DNA from: Lachnospiraceae bacterium
Lineage (GTDB): Bacteria > Bacillota > Clostridia > Lachnospirales > Lachnospiraceae
Length of the DNA stretch: 64,000 nucleotides
Assembly (NCBI GenBank): GCA_017557525.1
Contig: JAFYYN010000020.1
Span: 1-64,000, forward strand
Reading direction: 5' to 3'
The translations under genes were made by a program, and so were the position numbers. This document shows, in pieces, positions 18,901 through 27,265 of this stretch; within the stretch, counting starts at the first letter, position 1, and every line of letters starts with the position of its first letter. Below the pieces are notes generated by a model. It searched no databases. It was not told the DNA's origin and saw only the letters and a list, made by a program, of their open reading frames with translations.

Positions 18901-19907
18901 GAGAAGATACCAGCGTTCTGGATCTCATCAGCAAGGCTCTCACTGATGGTGGTGCCTGCCTCTGCAAGGATCTCGCCGGTCTCGTTGTTTACAACGTCCT
19001 CAGCTAATGTGCAACCTACTACACGACGCTTTAAAGCAAGCTTTTTATTGAATTTATAACGTCCTACCTTAGCCAGGTCATAACGTCTTACATCAAAGAA
19101 CATACTTCTTACCAGTGAATCAGCACTCTCTAACGAGATAGGCTCACCGGGACGAAGCTTCTTATATAATTCCTTTAATCCGCCTTCATAGCTGTCCTCT
19201 TCAGCAACCTCTGCAGGTTCCTTTGAAAGAGAAGCCTGAATCTTCGGCTCATCACCGAACATATCTATAAGCTGTGCCTTTGTACCAACACCTAAAGCAC
19301 GCAAAAATACCGTAATCGGTACCTTCCTGTTACGGTCAACACGTACATAAAATACATCATTTGAATCGGTCTCATACTCGAGCCATGCACCACGGCTGGG
19401 AATAACCGTACATGCATAGAGCTTTTTACCTAATTTATCATGGGTAATATCGTAGTAAATACCGGGGGAACGAACCAACTGGCTAACGATAACACGCTCA
19501 GCTCCGTTGATAACGAATGTTCCCGTATCTGTCATTAAGGGGAAATCGCCCATAAAGATATCATGGGTCTTGATAACATCCTCGTCTTCCTTATTGTGAA
19601 GCAGTACCTTTACCTTAAGGGGTGCCGCATATGTTGCGTCACGTTCCTTGCATTCCTCAATAGTATACTTGATGTCATCCTTGCAGAGCTGGAAATCGAT
19701 AAATTCAAGACTAAGCTTTCCATTATAGTCTTCGATGGGAGATATATCCCTGAAAACCTCATGAAGGCCTTCTGTCAGGAACCAGTTATAGGAATCCTTC
19801 TGAACCTCGATGAGATTCGGCATCTCTAAGACTTCCTTCTGCCTTGAGTAACTCATTCGCACGCCCTTACCGACCTTGATAGGACGTATCCTGTTTTTTT
19901 CCATCAT
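15933..19907 (-). CDS. rpoB: DNA-directed RNA polymerase beta subunit
   Basis: 1324 residues. The rifampicin-cluster region reads [20 protein letters not shown] then [18 protein letters not shown], and the C-terminal part has [19 protein letters not shown]. The ATG at 19907 has AAGGGG 7 bases upstream. The protein ends in about 75 extra residues rich in Asp, Glu, Tyr and Ser ([20 protein letters not shown] and onward), parallel to the tail on RpoC. rplL and rplJ, which often precede rpoB, are not upstream here; the gene has its own promoter. Confidence 0.98.
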   Translation of the reverse strand: MMEKNRIRPIKVGKGVRMSYSRQKEVLEMPNLIEVQKDSYNWFLTEGLHEVFRDISPIEDYNGKLSLEFIDFQLCKDDIKYTIEECKERDATYAAPLKVKVLLHNKEDEDVIKTHDIFMGDFPLMTDTGTFVINGAERVIVSQLVRSPGIYYDITHDKLGKKLYACTVIPSRGAWLEYETDSNDVFYVRVDRNRKVPITVFLRALGVGTKAQLIDMFGDEPKIQASLSKEPAEVAEEDSYEGGLKELYKKLRPGEPISLESADSLVRSMFFDVRRYDLAKVGRYKFNKKLALKRRVVGCTLAEDVVNNETGEILAEAGTTISESLADEIQNAGIFSIVVKAEDHNVKVISNMAVDIACHLPFECDDAMKAELGITEPVYYPALKALLEQYENEDELKDAIKRSTALLIPKHITKEDIFASVSYNIHLEYGVGNKDDIDHLGNRRIRAVGELLQNQYRIGLSRMERVVRERMTTTNPDDVSPQNLINIKPVTAAVKEFFGSSQLSQFMDQHNPLGELAHKRRLSALGPGGLSRDRASFEVRDVHYSHYGRMCPIETPEGPNIGLINSLASYARINEYGFIEAPYRKVDKSDPENPKVTDEVIYMTADEEDKYVVAQANTPLDEEGHFMSANVSGRFKEDTSQFQSTKVDFMDVSPKMVFSVATALIPFLENDDANRALMGSNMQRQAVPLLNTQAPVVGTGMEHKTAVDSGVCVVAKNAGKVEKATATHIVIKKDDGTRDEYKLIKFTRSNQGTCINQKPIVNKGDVVKAGQVIADGPSTDHGELALGTNPLIGFMTWEGYNYEDAVLLSERLVAEDVYTSVHIEEYDVEARDTKLGPEQITRDISGVGDDALKDLDERGIIRIGAEVRAGDILVGRVTPKGETDLTPEEKLLRAIFGEKAREVRDTSLRVPHGEYGIIVDTKVFTRENGDEMQPGVNQTVRVYIAQKRKIQVGDKMAGRHGNKGVVSRVLPVEDMPFLPNGRPLDIVLNPLGVPSRMNIGQVLEIHLSLAAKVLGFNISTPVFDGADEDDIQDTLDMANDYANLPFDEEEKKAWAAKAEDKGEEFDSKMENFTSKYAKVLGKEVMAYLGSESNLASRDNWRGVPINRDGKVRLRDGRSGEYFDGAVTIGFMHYLKLHHLVDDKIHARSIGPYSLVTQQPLGGKAQFGGQRFGEMEVWALEAYGASHVLQEILTVKSDDVTGRIKTYEAIVKGENISKPGIPESFKVLLKELQSLALDVTVLDENGEEIKLTEDIDYSENTGEAWREGTEDDYNKSYDDEYEDAGYSVLEGDPDGNGDMYDSYDSYMQDDDMYADYNDDSSDDEV

Positions 19908-19955
19908 TGATGTGTCACCCCTTGAATATATTTGGTAGAACTTATGAAAATGTAC

Positions 19956-19983
19956 TTGCAATCGTCCGAAAATATGCTATAAT
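19956..19983 (+). promoter_or_regulatory. Plus-strand promoter diverging from rpoB
   Basis: TTGCAA (19956-19961), 16-bp spacer, TATAAT (19978-19983). Its transcript would run antisense to the rpoB leader toward the terminator at 20141-20192. Confidence 0.4.
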
Positions 19984-19989
19984 ATTAGA

Positions 19990-20192
19990 AATGGGCATAC
20001 TTCCAGATAATCGTGCATTGTCCATAATAACACATATTTGTCAAGATGTCAAGGCTATTTTTTTATTTTCCAAATTTTACTGATAAGCCTTATAAAACCT
20101 ACATTTTTGAAGGTTTTGCATTCATAACACCTTAAAGATTACCGACCCGGTATGATCAGCTTTTTATTCTGATCGTATGGGTCGGTTTTTTC
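19990..20192 (+). ncRNA. Candidate small RNA of about 200 nt upstream of and divergent to rpoB
   Basis: No open frame with a ribosome binding site lies between the plus-strand promoter at 19956-19983 and a strong terminator. The terminator stem is ACCGACCCGGTATGATCAG (20141-20159) against CTGATCGTATGGGTCGGT (20169-20186), then a T-run. An internal hairpin AAAACCT/AGGTTTT (about 20096-20117) is also seen. The terminator has no protein gene before it on this strand, so it either ends a small RNA or stops antisense reading. I cannot match it to a known RNA family. Confidence 0.35.
20024..20052 (-). promoter_or_regulatory. Promoter of rpoB-rpoC
   Basis: On the minus strand TTGACA (20052-20047), exactly 17 bp, TATTAT (20029-20024). 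It gives an untranslated leader of roughly 110 bases before rpoB. Confidence 0.75.
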
Positions 20193-20279
20193 TTTCTTAT
20201 TTATATATAGAGTTTTCTTTATTATTCATCTTTACCCCGATGGGTACGCAGTGGGTACACCACAAAGTTTTTTAGCTGC

Positions 20280-20369
20280 TATAATATATCTCGTACCGAT
20301 CGGTACAAACCATCTGAAGCATGGATTTGGTCGGAACAAAGGAGGCTATCCGGCCAAGTCCATTTTTTA
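20280..20369 (+). ncRNA. Candidate short structured RNA with Shine-Dalgarno-like loop
   Basis: TATAAT at 20280-20285 is followed by the palindrome GTACCGATCGGTAC (20293-20306) and a 14-bp stem, ATGGATTTGGTCGG (20321-20334) against CCGGCCAAGTCCAT (20350-20363), closed by TTTTTT. The loop contains AAAGGAGGC. Direct GGGTAC repeats lie upstream (20242, 20254) in place of a normal -35. It could be an independent RNA of about 75 nt or the attenuator of the gene at 20497. Between it and that gene (20370-20496) I see only a weak CAGTC/GACTG hairpin. Confidence 0.4.
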
Positions 20370-20496
20370 TCTGTTCTGTATTTGAAATTAAATTATACGT
20401 TCCTATAAACTATTTAGGATAATATTTCCGGTATGCCGGTCAGTCAATGTTGTTTAGGACTGAAAAAATACTTTTTTTATAATGGAGGAATACCGG

Positions 20497-20886
20497 ATGA
20501 AAAGAAATACTACTCATTTAGACATTGAAAAGATTCAGAAACTTAACGATCCCACCCAGTTTTCACGTATACTTGCAGCATGTCTGTATATGTACAAGGC
20601 ACGCACCGATTACACGTGGGAGAAAATAGCTGGCAACCTGGTGACAACCAGAAAAACTCTTTATAAGATCAGAAAAGCAAAAAAGCCAATATTGATAACT
20701 ACCTTTTGTGATCTTCTTGATCGTCTTCTGGAAACAGACTGTATAGGATCCATCCTTTCTGCTGCCAAGAAGGATAGCAGCAAATATTGTTACAAATGTC
20801 ACCCTGACTGCCCTTTCAAAGAAGATTATCAGAAAGAAAAGGCATTTGAGGGTATATTGAATGATTTATTAAATCTAATAAAATAA
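20497..20886 (+). CDS. Unrecognised small protein with possible helix-turn-helix and C-terminal cysteine cluster
   Basis: 129 residues from the ATG at 20497 (GGAGGA 8 bases upstream). The middle part, YTWEKIAGNLVTTRKTLYKI, has the spacing of a helix-turn-helix. The C-terminal part has YCYKCHPDCPFKEDY, three closely spaced Cys plus His, possibly a metal site. No signal peptide or membrane helix. It ends 10 bases before the M15 peptidase gene, so the two may share a transcript. Function unknown; a DNA-binding regulator is a guess. Confidence 0.6.
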   Translation: MKRNTTHLDIEKIQKLNDPTQFSRILAACLYMYKARTDYTWEKIAGNLVTTRKTLYKIRKAKKPILITTFCDLLDRLLETDCIGSILSAAKKDSSKYCYKCHPDCPFKEDYQKEKAFEGILNDLLNLIK

Positions 20887-20896
20887 GGTTTAGTTC

Positions 20897-21808
20897 TTGA
20901 CACAGATTGATAATACTGATATCCTAAAGGCAGAAAAATCTGCTTGGAAAGGATACTGCGTATTGCAGACAGGTACCAATTCTGTGGCAAAGAGAATACT
21001 ATATATTTTCATCCTGACGCTGCTGACCGGTGTATTAATATTCAGTATAATGATGATGGTAAAATATTATAAGGAAACAACAGCTGAAAATGACAATAAG
21101 CCTACTTCAACCGTGGTAGCTAACACACCGGGTACACCAACACCTACTCCTACGGAGGCACCATCATTTGTTACTCCTACCCCCACACCCATTCCATCAC
21201 CCACCCCCATAATAGATTATTCCGGTGAATTCTATATGACCAGGATATCTGATGATATATATGAGAGGATCAAAGGTAAGTCATATCCCGAGGATGCAAC
21301 TATTTCGATAGACGATCTTAGATGGCTGCATGTTATGCACTACGGATTTGACGGAGAAATCCACGAAGGTGAGATCATAGTAAACCATGCTGTGGCTCAC
21401 GATGTGCTCGATATCTTCAGAGAACTGTTCGATGCAGAATATCCTATAGAAAAGATCCGTCTCATTGATGAATACAATGCAGAAGACGAGGCATCCATGG
21501 AGGATAACAACTCATCGGCATTCTGTTACAGAACGATTGCAGAAAGCTCAACGCTTTCCAACCATGCATTAGGTCTTGCAATTGATATTAACCCTCTTTA
21601 TAATCCTTATGTTTACGAGCGCAAGGATGGCACATTATTCCTTCAGCCTGAGAATGCAGGCGAATATGTCGACAGAGAATTAGATAATCCCTACTATATA
21701 AAGAAAGACGATGTATGTTATAAGATCTTCACAGAACACGGCTTTACCTGGGGCGGTGACTGGAAGACCAAGAAAGATTATCAGCACTTTGAGAAAGAGA
21801 TTAACTGA
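20897..21808 (+). CDS. Membrane-anchored M15-family peptidase (VanY/D-Ala-D-Ala carboxypeptidase-like)
   Basis: Up to 303 residues. One membrane helix at about 31-58, then a Thr/Pro linker (repeated TPTPT), then an extracellular peptidase domain. The zinc/catalytic motifs are SNHALGLAIDINP (His and Asp ligands) and WGGDWKTKKDYQHFEK (catalytic Glu/His region), as in Peptidase_M15_4 enzymes that trim peptidoglycan stem peptides. No ATG precedes the helix; TTG at 20897 or TTG at 20963 (GGAAAGGA 9 bases upstream) are the candidate starts. Confidence 0.85.
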   Translation: MTQIDNTDILKAEKSAWKGYCVLQTGTNSVAKRILYIFILTLLTGVLIFSIMMMVKYYKETTAENDNKPTSTVVANTPGTPTPTPTEAPSFVTPTPTPIPSPTPIIDYSGEFYMTRISDDIYERIKGKSYPEDATISIDDLRWLHVMHYGFDGEIHEGEIIVNHAVAHDVLDIFRELFDAEYPIEKIRLIDEYNAEDEASMEDNNSSAFCYRTIAESSTLSNHALGLAIDINPLYNPYVYERKDGTLFLQPENAGEYVDRELDNPYYIKKDDVCYKIFTEHGFTWGGDWKTKKDYQHFEKEIN

Positions 21809-21858
21809 TAATTGCACACCTTTACATATCGGTTTAATATCCTAAAGTCAAAAAATTA

Positions 21859-21887
21859 AGAGCGTCACTCTAATGGCGCTCTTTTTA
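21859..21887 (+). terminator. Terminator after the M15 peptidase gene
   Basis: AGAGCG (21859-21864) and CGCTCT (21877-21882) followed by TTTTT. Confidence 0.75.
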
Positions 21888-21913
21888 AATGCTATAAAAT
21901 TAAAACCTGGATA

Positions 21914-22789
21914 TCAATCCGTTATATCATCATACATTTCCGGTCTTCTGTCGCGGAAAATACCCCACGACAACCTGTTATCCCTAACCTGATCAAGGTC
22001 AAATGTCTGGATCAGGATCTCCTCCTGATCTCTTGATGCACTCTGCACGAGTTCTCCGGTCTCATCTGCTATAAATGACGAACCATAGAAAATAAGTGAA
22101 GATTTCTGCCCTGCATTCGCTTCGCATGGTTCAACGTCTTCCCTGCCGATACGGTTTGCTGCAACCACGGGTACCAGATTTGCTCCTGCATGTCCCTGCA
22201 TACATCTTCTCCAGTGAGGCATGCTGTCGGTTTCTAATATGGGCTCAGAGCCAATTGCTGTTGGGTAAAAGATTACCTCAGCCCCCTGAAGTGCAAGAGA
22301 TCTTGCCGTCTCCGGGAACCACTGGTCCCAGCATATACCTGCTCCTAACGTTCCGTATTTTGTCTCAAATACCATAAAGCCGGTATTACCGGGCGTAAAA
22401 TAAAACTTCTCCTGATAAAAATGATCATCCGGAATATGGGTTTTCCTGTATACTCCAAGCAGCGAGCCATCCGCATCTATCCATGCAAGTGAGTTGTAAA
22501 GTACATTTCCGTCCTTCTCATAAAAGCTTATGGGAAGCACCACCTCAAGCTCCTTCGCTAGCCTCATGCCCATTTCAACAGCCGGATTTTCATCCACAGG
22601 AAGAGCATATTGATAAAAATCATATCTCTTCTGCTGGCAAAAATATTCTCTTTCAAACAGCTCGGGAAGCAGAATAACCTGAGCCCCCTGCCCTGCTGCC
22701 TTTCTTACCATCTCTTCGGCTTTTTTGAGATTCTCCTCAACAACTGTTGAGCATTTCATCTGTATAGCTGCTACTGTTATATTTCTCAT
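21914..22789 (-). CDS. aguB: N-carbamoylputrescine amidase
   Basis: 291 residues, nitrilase superfamily. The Glu-Lys-Cys triad is visible as LLPELFE, YRKTHIPDDHFYQEKFYF and GAGICWDQWFPE; the last two are diagnostic for AguB. It hydrolyses N-carbamoylputrescine to putrescine, CO2 and ammonia, completing the agmatine route begun by AguA, whose gene lies 155 bases upstream on the same strand. The putrescine would feed the carboxyspermidine pathway encoded at 36-41 kb. Confidence 0.95.
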   Translation of the reverse strand: MRNITVAAIQMKCSTVVEENLKKAEEMVRKAAGQGAQVILLPELFEREYFCQQKRYDFYQYALPVDENPAVEMGMRLAKELEVVLPISFYEKDGNVLYNSLAWIDADGSLLGVYRKTHIPDDHFYQEKFYFTPGNTGFMVFETKYGTLGAGICWDQWFPETARSLALQGAEVIFYPTAIGSEPILETDSMPHWRRCMQGHAGANLVPVVAANRIGREDVEPCEANAGQKSSLIFYGSSFIADETGELVQSASRDQEEILIQTFDLDQVRDNRLSWGIFRDRRPEMYDDITD

Positions 22790-22944
22790 AATAGTTGTTT
22801 CCCTTCTTATGATTTTTCCTGGTTATATACTCAAAATACTGCCACGCCAATGACATTAGACTTCTCTATGAGGAAATATACCGACCTATGACACTATCCT
22901 TGGCAAATAAACAGTCTCATGCGACTTTTTGTTAACGAGAGGGT

Positions 22945-24054
22945 TTATCTTGGAATTTGCTGTGTAATGCAATGTATATTTCCGCCCCCAAGTAAAATGT
23001 CCCTTGCAGGGATCTGCACAACCTTTCTTTCAGGACAGAGTCCAGCCAGGATCTGTGCTGCCTCCCTGTCGCTTTCCTCGTTATCACCGCCAAAGGCCGG
23101 TACTATAACTGCCCCGTTTGAAAAATAGAAATTTACATAGGATGCGGCAAGTCTTTCTCCAACCTCCCGCTCGTCCTCGCCTTCTTCAAACTCGTATCCC
23201 TTAAGATCATCCTCTCCGATAAAAACATGATTCTTAGGGATTGGGAGCTTATGCACCTTAAAACGCCTGCCTTTGGCATCAGTTTCGTTTTCAAGGACCT
23301 TTAAATCTGCATCTGACAAAGGGTACTGGGGGTCATTTTCATCATCCGTCCAGGCAAGAACCACTTCGCCAGGCCTTATAAACGCACATATATTATCCAC
23401 ATGTCCGTCAGTTTCATCATTATATATGCCGCTCGGAAGCCATATTACCTTCTCTGCCCCGAGATACTCCATTAACTTATTTTCTATTTCTTCCTTATTA
23501 AGTAAAGGATTTCTTCCCGGACTAAGCAAGCATTCTGATGTTACTATCACAGTACCCTCACCGTCGGAATGTATGGAGCCGCCCTCAAGCACAAAAGGGG
23601 AAGCATCATATATATCATAGCCCTCCTTTTCGGAAAAAAGCCGTGCAAAAGCATCATCCTTTTCCCACGAGGCATAAAGCCCGTTATATGTTCCGCCCCA
23701 TGCATTAAAGGTCCAGTTTATGGCTCTGACTGCTCCTTCACCGTTCTTAACAAAGGTGGGTGCCACATCCCTAGCCCACGCGTCATCGGTTTCGGATATA
23801 AATATATGAACATTCTCTATATCGTCTAACGCTTCTTTTGCTGAGTCAAAGCCGGTCTTACTTGTAGCCACAAAAACCTCTTCGCTCTCAGCAATCGTTT
23901 TTATTATCTTTGAAAAGGCCTGTCTTGCCGCCCTTGCCCCATACGGCCATGACCCGGGCCTTTCAGGCCATATCATTATAGTTCCCCTGTGGGACTCAAA
24001 TTCCCCTGGCATGTAAAAACCATCCGCTTTGGGGATTGATATAATATCTGCCAT
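22945..24054 (-). CDS. aguA: Agmatine deiminase
   Basis: 369 residues, peptidylarginine deiminase-like fold. [20 protein letters not shown] near the start and the terminal [14 protein letters not shown] with the nucleophilic Cys are AguA hallmarks; [12 protein letters not shown] holds the substrate-binding acids. It converts agmatine to N-carbamoylputrescine and ammonia. The ATG at 24054 is preferred, since GAGGAG lies about 8 bases upstream; another ATG three codons earlier directly abuts that site. It is followed by aguB. The 155-base gap between them holds no obvious terminator. Confidence 0.95.
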   Translation of the reverse strand: MADIISIPKADGFYMPGEFESHRGTIMIWPERPGSWPYGARAARQAFSKIIKTIAESEEVFVATSKTGFDSAKEALDDIENVHIFISETDDAWARDVAPTFVKNGEGAVRAINWTFNAWGGTYNGLYASWEKDDAFARLFSEKEGYDIYDASPFVLEGGSIHSDGEGTVIVTSECLLSPGRNPLLNKEEIENKLMEYLGAEKVIWLPSGIYNDETDGHVDNICAFIRPGEVVLAWTDDENDPQYPLSDADLKVLENETDAKGRRFKVHKLPIPKNHVFIGEDDLKGYEFEEGEDEREVGERLAASYVNFYFSNGAVIVPAFGGDNEESDREAAQILAGLCPERKVVQIPARDILLGGGNIHCITQQIPR

Positions 24055-24103
24055 ATTTCCCATCTCCTCTGATTGTTTTTCATCTTATCATATTTTTTTT
24101 CTC

Positions 24104-24132
24104 TTGACAATCTAAAAATGCTACTCTATAAT
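24104..24132 (+). promoter_or_regulatory. Promoter of the zinc-binding lipoprotein gene
   Basis: TTGACA (24104-24109), 17-bp spacer, TATAAT (24127-24132), a consensus promoter. Confidence 0.85.
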
Positions 24133-24147
24133 TGAGAACGGTTTTCA
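24133..24147. promoter_or_regulatory. Fur/Zur/PerR-type operator (7-1-7 inverted repeat)
   Basis: TGAGAAC-G-GTTTTCA directly follows the -10 box. It fits the 7-1-7 layout of Fur-family boxes (TGATAAT-N-ATTATCA) with changes at matching positions, so a bound repressor would block transcription. Given the downstream His-rich lipoprotein, Zur is the likeliest family member; which one binds cannot be told from sequence. Confidence 0.55.
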
Positions 24148-24174
24148 AATTCGCAAAATATGGAGGACATTAAC

Positions 24175-25230
24175 TTGAAAAAAATACTAATATATATACT
24201 TTCAGCCGCTTTGATCGCAGGCTGTTTTTCCGCTTGCAGCTCAGGTGAAAAGCCCGGAGTTACTAATGTTTCCGGCAACACATCATCACAAAAGATCAAA
24301 ATAGTTACTACTATTTTCCCCGAGTATGACTGGGTAATGAACGTATTGGGATCAAATTCACAAAATACAGAGATCACAATGCTTCTCGGTAACGGAGTGG
24401 ATCTTCACAGCTATCAGCCTACGGTAGATGACATACTCAAAATATCCACATGTGACCTATTTATATATGTAGGCGGAGAATCCGACGAATGGGTAGATGA
24501 TGCCTTAAGCGGAGCCATGAACAAAAATATGATTGTTCTTAATCTGCTTGATATCCTTGGAGAATCAGTCAAGGAAGAAGAAGTCGTCGAGGGAATGCAG
24601 GAAGAAGAGCATGAACATGACCACGAACACGAGGATGACGATCATGACCACGAAGATGCAGACCACAAGGACCATGATCACGATGAAGAAATCGAATATG
24701 ACGAACATGTGTGGCTGTCCCTTAGGAATGCAGAGAAGATCGTTAATTCTATCCGTGATTCCCTAGCAAAGCTAGATACTGAAAACGCAGACAAATATAA
24801 AGATAATGCCAAGTCTTATACTGACAAACTGAAAGAACTTGACACAAAATATCAGGATGTTGTTTCAAATTCCTCCGTTAAAACGTTACTTTTCGGAGAC
24901 CGCTTCCCGTTCAGATATCTTACAGATGATTACGACTTAACTTATTACGCTGCCTTTGTAGGCTGTTCTGCAGAAACAGAGGCCAGCTTTGAGACTATTA
25001 CATTCCTTTCCGGAAAGGTAGACGAGCTGTCACTTAATTCCATCATGACCATCGAGGGAACCGATCACAGGATTGCGGAAACCATAAAAAGCAATACCGC
25101 ATCCAAGGATCAAAAGATCCTTACACTTGATTCCATGCAGTCCACTACCTTAAATGATGTCAATAACGGAACCACTTATCTTTCCGTTATGGAAAAAAAT
25201 CTCGAGGTACTAAAAGAAGCTTTAAAGTAG
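24175..25230 (+). CDS. znuA: Zinc ABC transporter substrate-binding lipoprotein (ZnuA/AdcA-like)
   Basis: 351 residues. A lipoprotein signal KKILIYILSAALIAGC (or FSAC four residues later) is followed by a TroA-type domain. Between the first metal His (LLGNGVDLHSYQPTVDD) and DEHVWLSLRNAEKI lies a loop very rich in His, Asp and Glu, the zinc-collecting loop typical of ZnuA. TTG at 24175 is chosen; GGAGGA overlaps an earlier ATG at 24160. No permease or ATPase gene follows, only a second lipoprotein, so it must pair with transporter parts elsewhere. Confidence 0.9.
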   Translation: MKKILIYILSAALIAGCFSACSSGEKPGVTNVSGNTSSQKIKIVTTIFPEYDWVMNVLGSNSQNTEITMLLGNGVDLHSYQPTVDDILKISTCDLFIYVGGESDEWVDDALSGAMNKNMIVLNLLDILGESVKEEEVVEGMQEEEHEHDHEHEDDDHDHEDADHKDHDHDEEIEYDEHVWLSLRNAEKIVNSIRDSLAKLDTENADKYKDNAKSYTDKLKELDTKYQDVVSNSSVKTLLFGDRFPFRYLTDDYDLTYYAAFVGCSAETEASFETITFLSGKVDELSLNSIMTIEGTDHRIAETIKSNTASKDQKILTLDSMQSTTLNDVNNGTTYLSVMEKNLEVLKEALK

Positions 25231-25260
25231 TTTCTGCTTCACTATCGGAGGAATATTATA

Positions 25261-25851
25261 ATGAAAAAACCGGGTAGTTTCATAATTCTATTAGCATTCA
25301 TACTGATACTTGCTGGCTGTGACAACAAAAGTTCTACTGCTTCAAGAACAGGAAATAATTCTGCTTCAGTAGCGGATATCCTTGAAGCTGAGCTTGAGAA
25401 AGAAAAAAATAAGGAAACTCAGGGAAATGCAACTGAAGAAAAGATAAATGATGATACCGTAAAAACAACGCCCGATCTTTCTGTAGAAAAAAGTGGCAAA
25501 ATAGACATTGATCTGACAGCGCTTTCAAGCACAATGGTTTATTCTGAAGTATATTATATGATGATGACACCCGAGGATTACATTGGGAAAAGCGTAAAAA
25601 TGGATGGAATTTTCTCAGTGTATCACGACGAAGCAGCAGACAAATACTACTTCGCCTGTATAATCCAGGATGCCACCGCATGCTGTACTCAGGGTATAGA
25701 ATTTGAACTACAGGGCGATTATAAATATCCCGATGACTACCCCGATGAGGGTACAGAGATTTGTGTCTCCGGAATATTCGATACCTATGTTGACGGTGCA
25801 TATACCTACTGTACTTTAAGAAATGCCAAATATGATGAACCTACTTTGTGA
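25261..25851 (+). CDS. Small lipoprotein of unknown function, downstream of znuA
   Basis: 196 residues. The lipobox is LILAGC, preceded by a hydrophobic signal. Residues 25-75 are a charged, low-complexity linker; the folded part (about 85-196) reads MTPEDYIGKSVKMDGIFSVY, then DATACCTQGIEFEL with a Cys pair, and GTEICVSGIFDTYVDGAY, which suggests a small beta-barrel (OB-like). It starts 31 bases after znuA with GGAGGA upstream, so a role in zinc capture at the surface is inferred from context only. Confidence 0.7.
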   Translation: MKKPGSFIILLAFILILAGCDNKSSTASRTGNNSASVADILEAELEKEKNKETQGNATEEKINDDTVKTTPDLSVEKSGKIDIDLTALSSTMVYSEVYYMMMTPEDYIGKSVKMDGIFSVYHDEAADKYYFACIIQDATACCTQGIEFELQGDYKYPDDYPDEGTEICVSGIFDTYVDGAYTYCTLRNAKYDEPTL

Positions 25852-25876
25852 TAATACAAGGCTGATTCTCAATCTT

Positions 25877-25903
25877 AAGGGCTCCGGGAAACCGGAGCCC
25901 TTT
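25877..25903 (+). terminator. Terminator of the znuA operon
   Basis: AAGGGCTCCGG (25877-25887) and CCGGAGCCCTT (25892-25902) with a GAAA loop. The same GGGCTCCGG stem recurs in the hairpin at 37783-37805. Confidence 0.85.
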
Positions 25904-26003
25904 GATATATAGCATGAGCTATGAGTACCTTTTTTCTTCATATCTTTTTACTTACTGAAAATCTGATCGTGAAATTATACTATGTGTAAACAAGCAAATA
26001 TGT

Positions 26004-26032
26004 AAAAATGTAAATATTTTATTTACATTTTT
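26004..26032. promoter_or_regulatory. Perfect inverted repeat, probable operator of the XRE/ImmA/PIN operon
   Basis: AAAAATGTAAAT (26004-26015) and ATTTACATTTTT (26021-26032) form a 12-bp perfect palindrome with a 5-base centre, ending one base before the -35 box. TGTAAAT half-sites fit an operator for the adjacent XRE-type protein. Confidence 0.6.
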
Positions 26033-26033
26033 A

Positions 26034-26062
26034 TTGACTTATTCCCTATTTATATATATAAT
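26034..26062 (+). promoter_or_regulatory. Promoter of the XRE/ImmA/PIN operon
   Basis: TTGACT (26034-26039), 17-bp spacer, TATAAT (26057-26062), about 36 bases before the ATG at 26098. Confidence 0.75.
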
Positions 26063-26097
26063 AGTATTCGATACAGTAGACAAAAGGAGGTGGCAAG

Positions 26098-26463
26098 ATG
26101 AGCTTCGATGAATTGTTTGAGAACAGAAGCCTGGTAGCATCAAAACTAAAAGAATGCTTACGTGATAAAGGCTATACTAAAATTTCATTTGCTAAAAAAG
26201 CCAATATCTCCCGCCCAACTCTTGACAAGATATTAAATGGCAGTTTGGCTAGCAAGGCAGCATTTGACCGACATATGCAAAAAATAATAAAAACGTTAAA
26301 TACATCAGTAGACGATCTGGTTCTTTTTTCTGCCCGGCATGAACAGCCTATTACTGCTATTTATTCGCAGAATACTCCTGCAGATCACAAAAAGAGTTCC
26401 ACTGCCTGCAAACAGTTTGACTTATTGATGGATATAGTCGACCTGTGTGCCATATATTACTGA
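26098..26463 (+). CDS. XRE-family transcriptional regulator
   Basis: 121 residues. The helix-turn-helix spans about 12-60: LKECLRDKGYTKISFAKKAN, ISRPTLDKILNGS, a standard Cro/CI-type fold. The C-terminal 40 residues are unrelated to known domains. AAAGGAGGTGG precedes the ATG. It is the first gene of a tight operon with an ImmA/IrrE-type protease (13 bases later) and a PIN-like nuclease. By analogy with ImmR/ImmA and XRE/COG2856 pairs it probably represses the operon and is removed by the protease on a signal. Confidence 0.85.
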   Translation: MSFDELFENRSLVASKLKECLRDKGYTKISFAKKANISRPTLDKILNGSLASKAAFDRHMQKIIKTLNTSVDDLVLFSARHEQPITAIYSQNTPADHKKSSTACKQFDLLMDIVDLCAIYY

Positions 26464-26476
26464 TACGGAGAAGACA

Positions 26477-27265
26477 ATGAGTGAAATAATTACCGCCTCA
26501 AATATAGATCTTGTCATCCAAAAGAATAAAGAAATTAAAGAAGAAGTCTTAGCACAAGCTTTAAAACTGCAAATGAATTCCTCTATTTTGAAGGTATCTT
26601 CAATACCACAACTCGCCACTACAATACTTCAGGGATTTGGCTTGATTCAACTTCCAATAGAAGATAAGTACTGGAGTGGTGCTATATTTATAAAAGAAGG
26701 GAAATTAATCCCGGTAATAAATACTGCCCTGCCTCGTGCAAACCAGTATTTCACCGCCTGGCATGAAATATATCATATTTTATTTGATAATGTCTCTTTT
26801 GATCATATAATCGAGAACGATAATATGCTGGAAGAAAGAAAGGCAGAGTACTTTGCTGCCTGTATGCTTCTTCAAAGCGTCGATAGATATTTTAAAATAC
26901 TACCATCCATGGATTTTTTATCTAAAATTCTGTATTGTATGTCTGCTTTTCAGGCTCCTTATAAAGCGGTGCTGATTTCACTCTACGAAGATGCTGTTTT
27001 AAGCAATAACGAAAAAATGATGTATCAGATAAAAGAGTTAATTGACTGTACCCTTGAAAATATCCCGGAAAGTTTTCGTAAGTTAGGATTAGACGATAGC
27101 CTGGTCCTGCCTTCTTTCGTGATTAATACTTCATATCTACATGATAAAATCTCTCTATGTGAACAGACGAATTCAGAGTTAAAATATCATAAAGAAAATG
27201 AAGAGTTCCTTAATAATATCGTTAGCGAATTAAAGTTGATCACAAAGGAGAATGACAGAATATGA
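26477..27265 (+). CDS. ImmA/IrrE-family (COG2856) zinc metallopeptidase
   Basis: 262 residues. The zinc motif is TAWHEIYHILF (His96, Glu97, His100), and ERKAEYFAACMLL supplies the downstream Glu typical of the family. Such proteases cut or inactivate partner XRE repressors in mobile elements and in stress responses (ImmA of ICEBs1, IrrE of Deinococcus). ATG at 26477 is chosen because GGAG lies 6-7 bases upstream; an ATG at 26447 overlaps the XRE gene. Its last four bases (ATGA) overlap the next gene's start. Confidence 0.85.
   Translation: MSEIITASNIDLVIQKNKEIKEEVLAQALKLQMNSSILKVSSIPQLATTILQGFGLIQLPIEDKYWSGAIFIKEGKLIPVINTALPRANQYFTAWHEIYHILFDNVSFDHIIENDNMLEERKAEYFAACMLLQSVDRYFKILPSMDFLSKILYCMSAFQAPYKAVLISLYEDAVLSNNEKMMYQIKELIDCTLENIPESFRKLGLDDSLVLPSFVINTSYLHDKISLCEQTNSELKYHKENEEFLNNIVSELKLITKENDRI

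Noticed and set aside
24160..24174. ATG start of znuA at 24160
   Set aside because: The ATG overlaps the ribosome binding site GGAGGA; TTG at 24175 gives a standard lipoprotein signal peptide.
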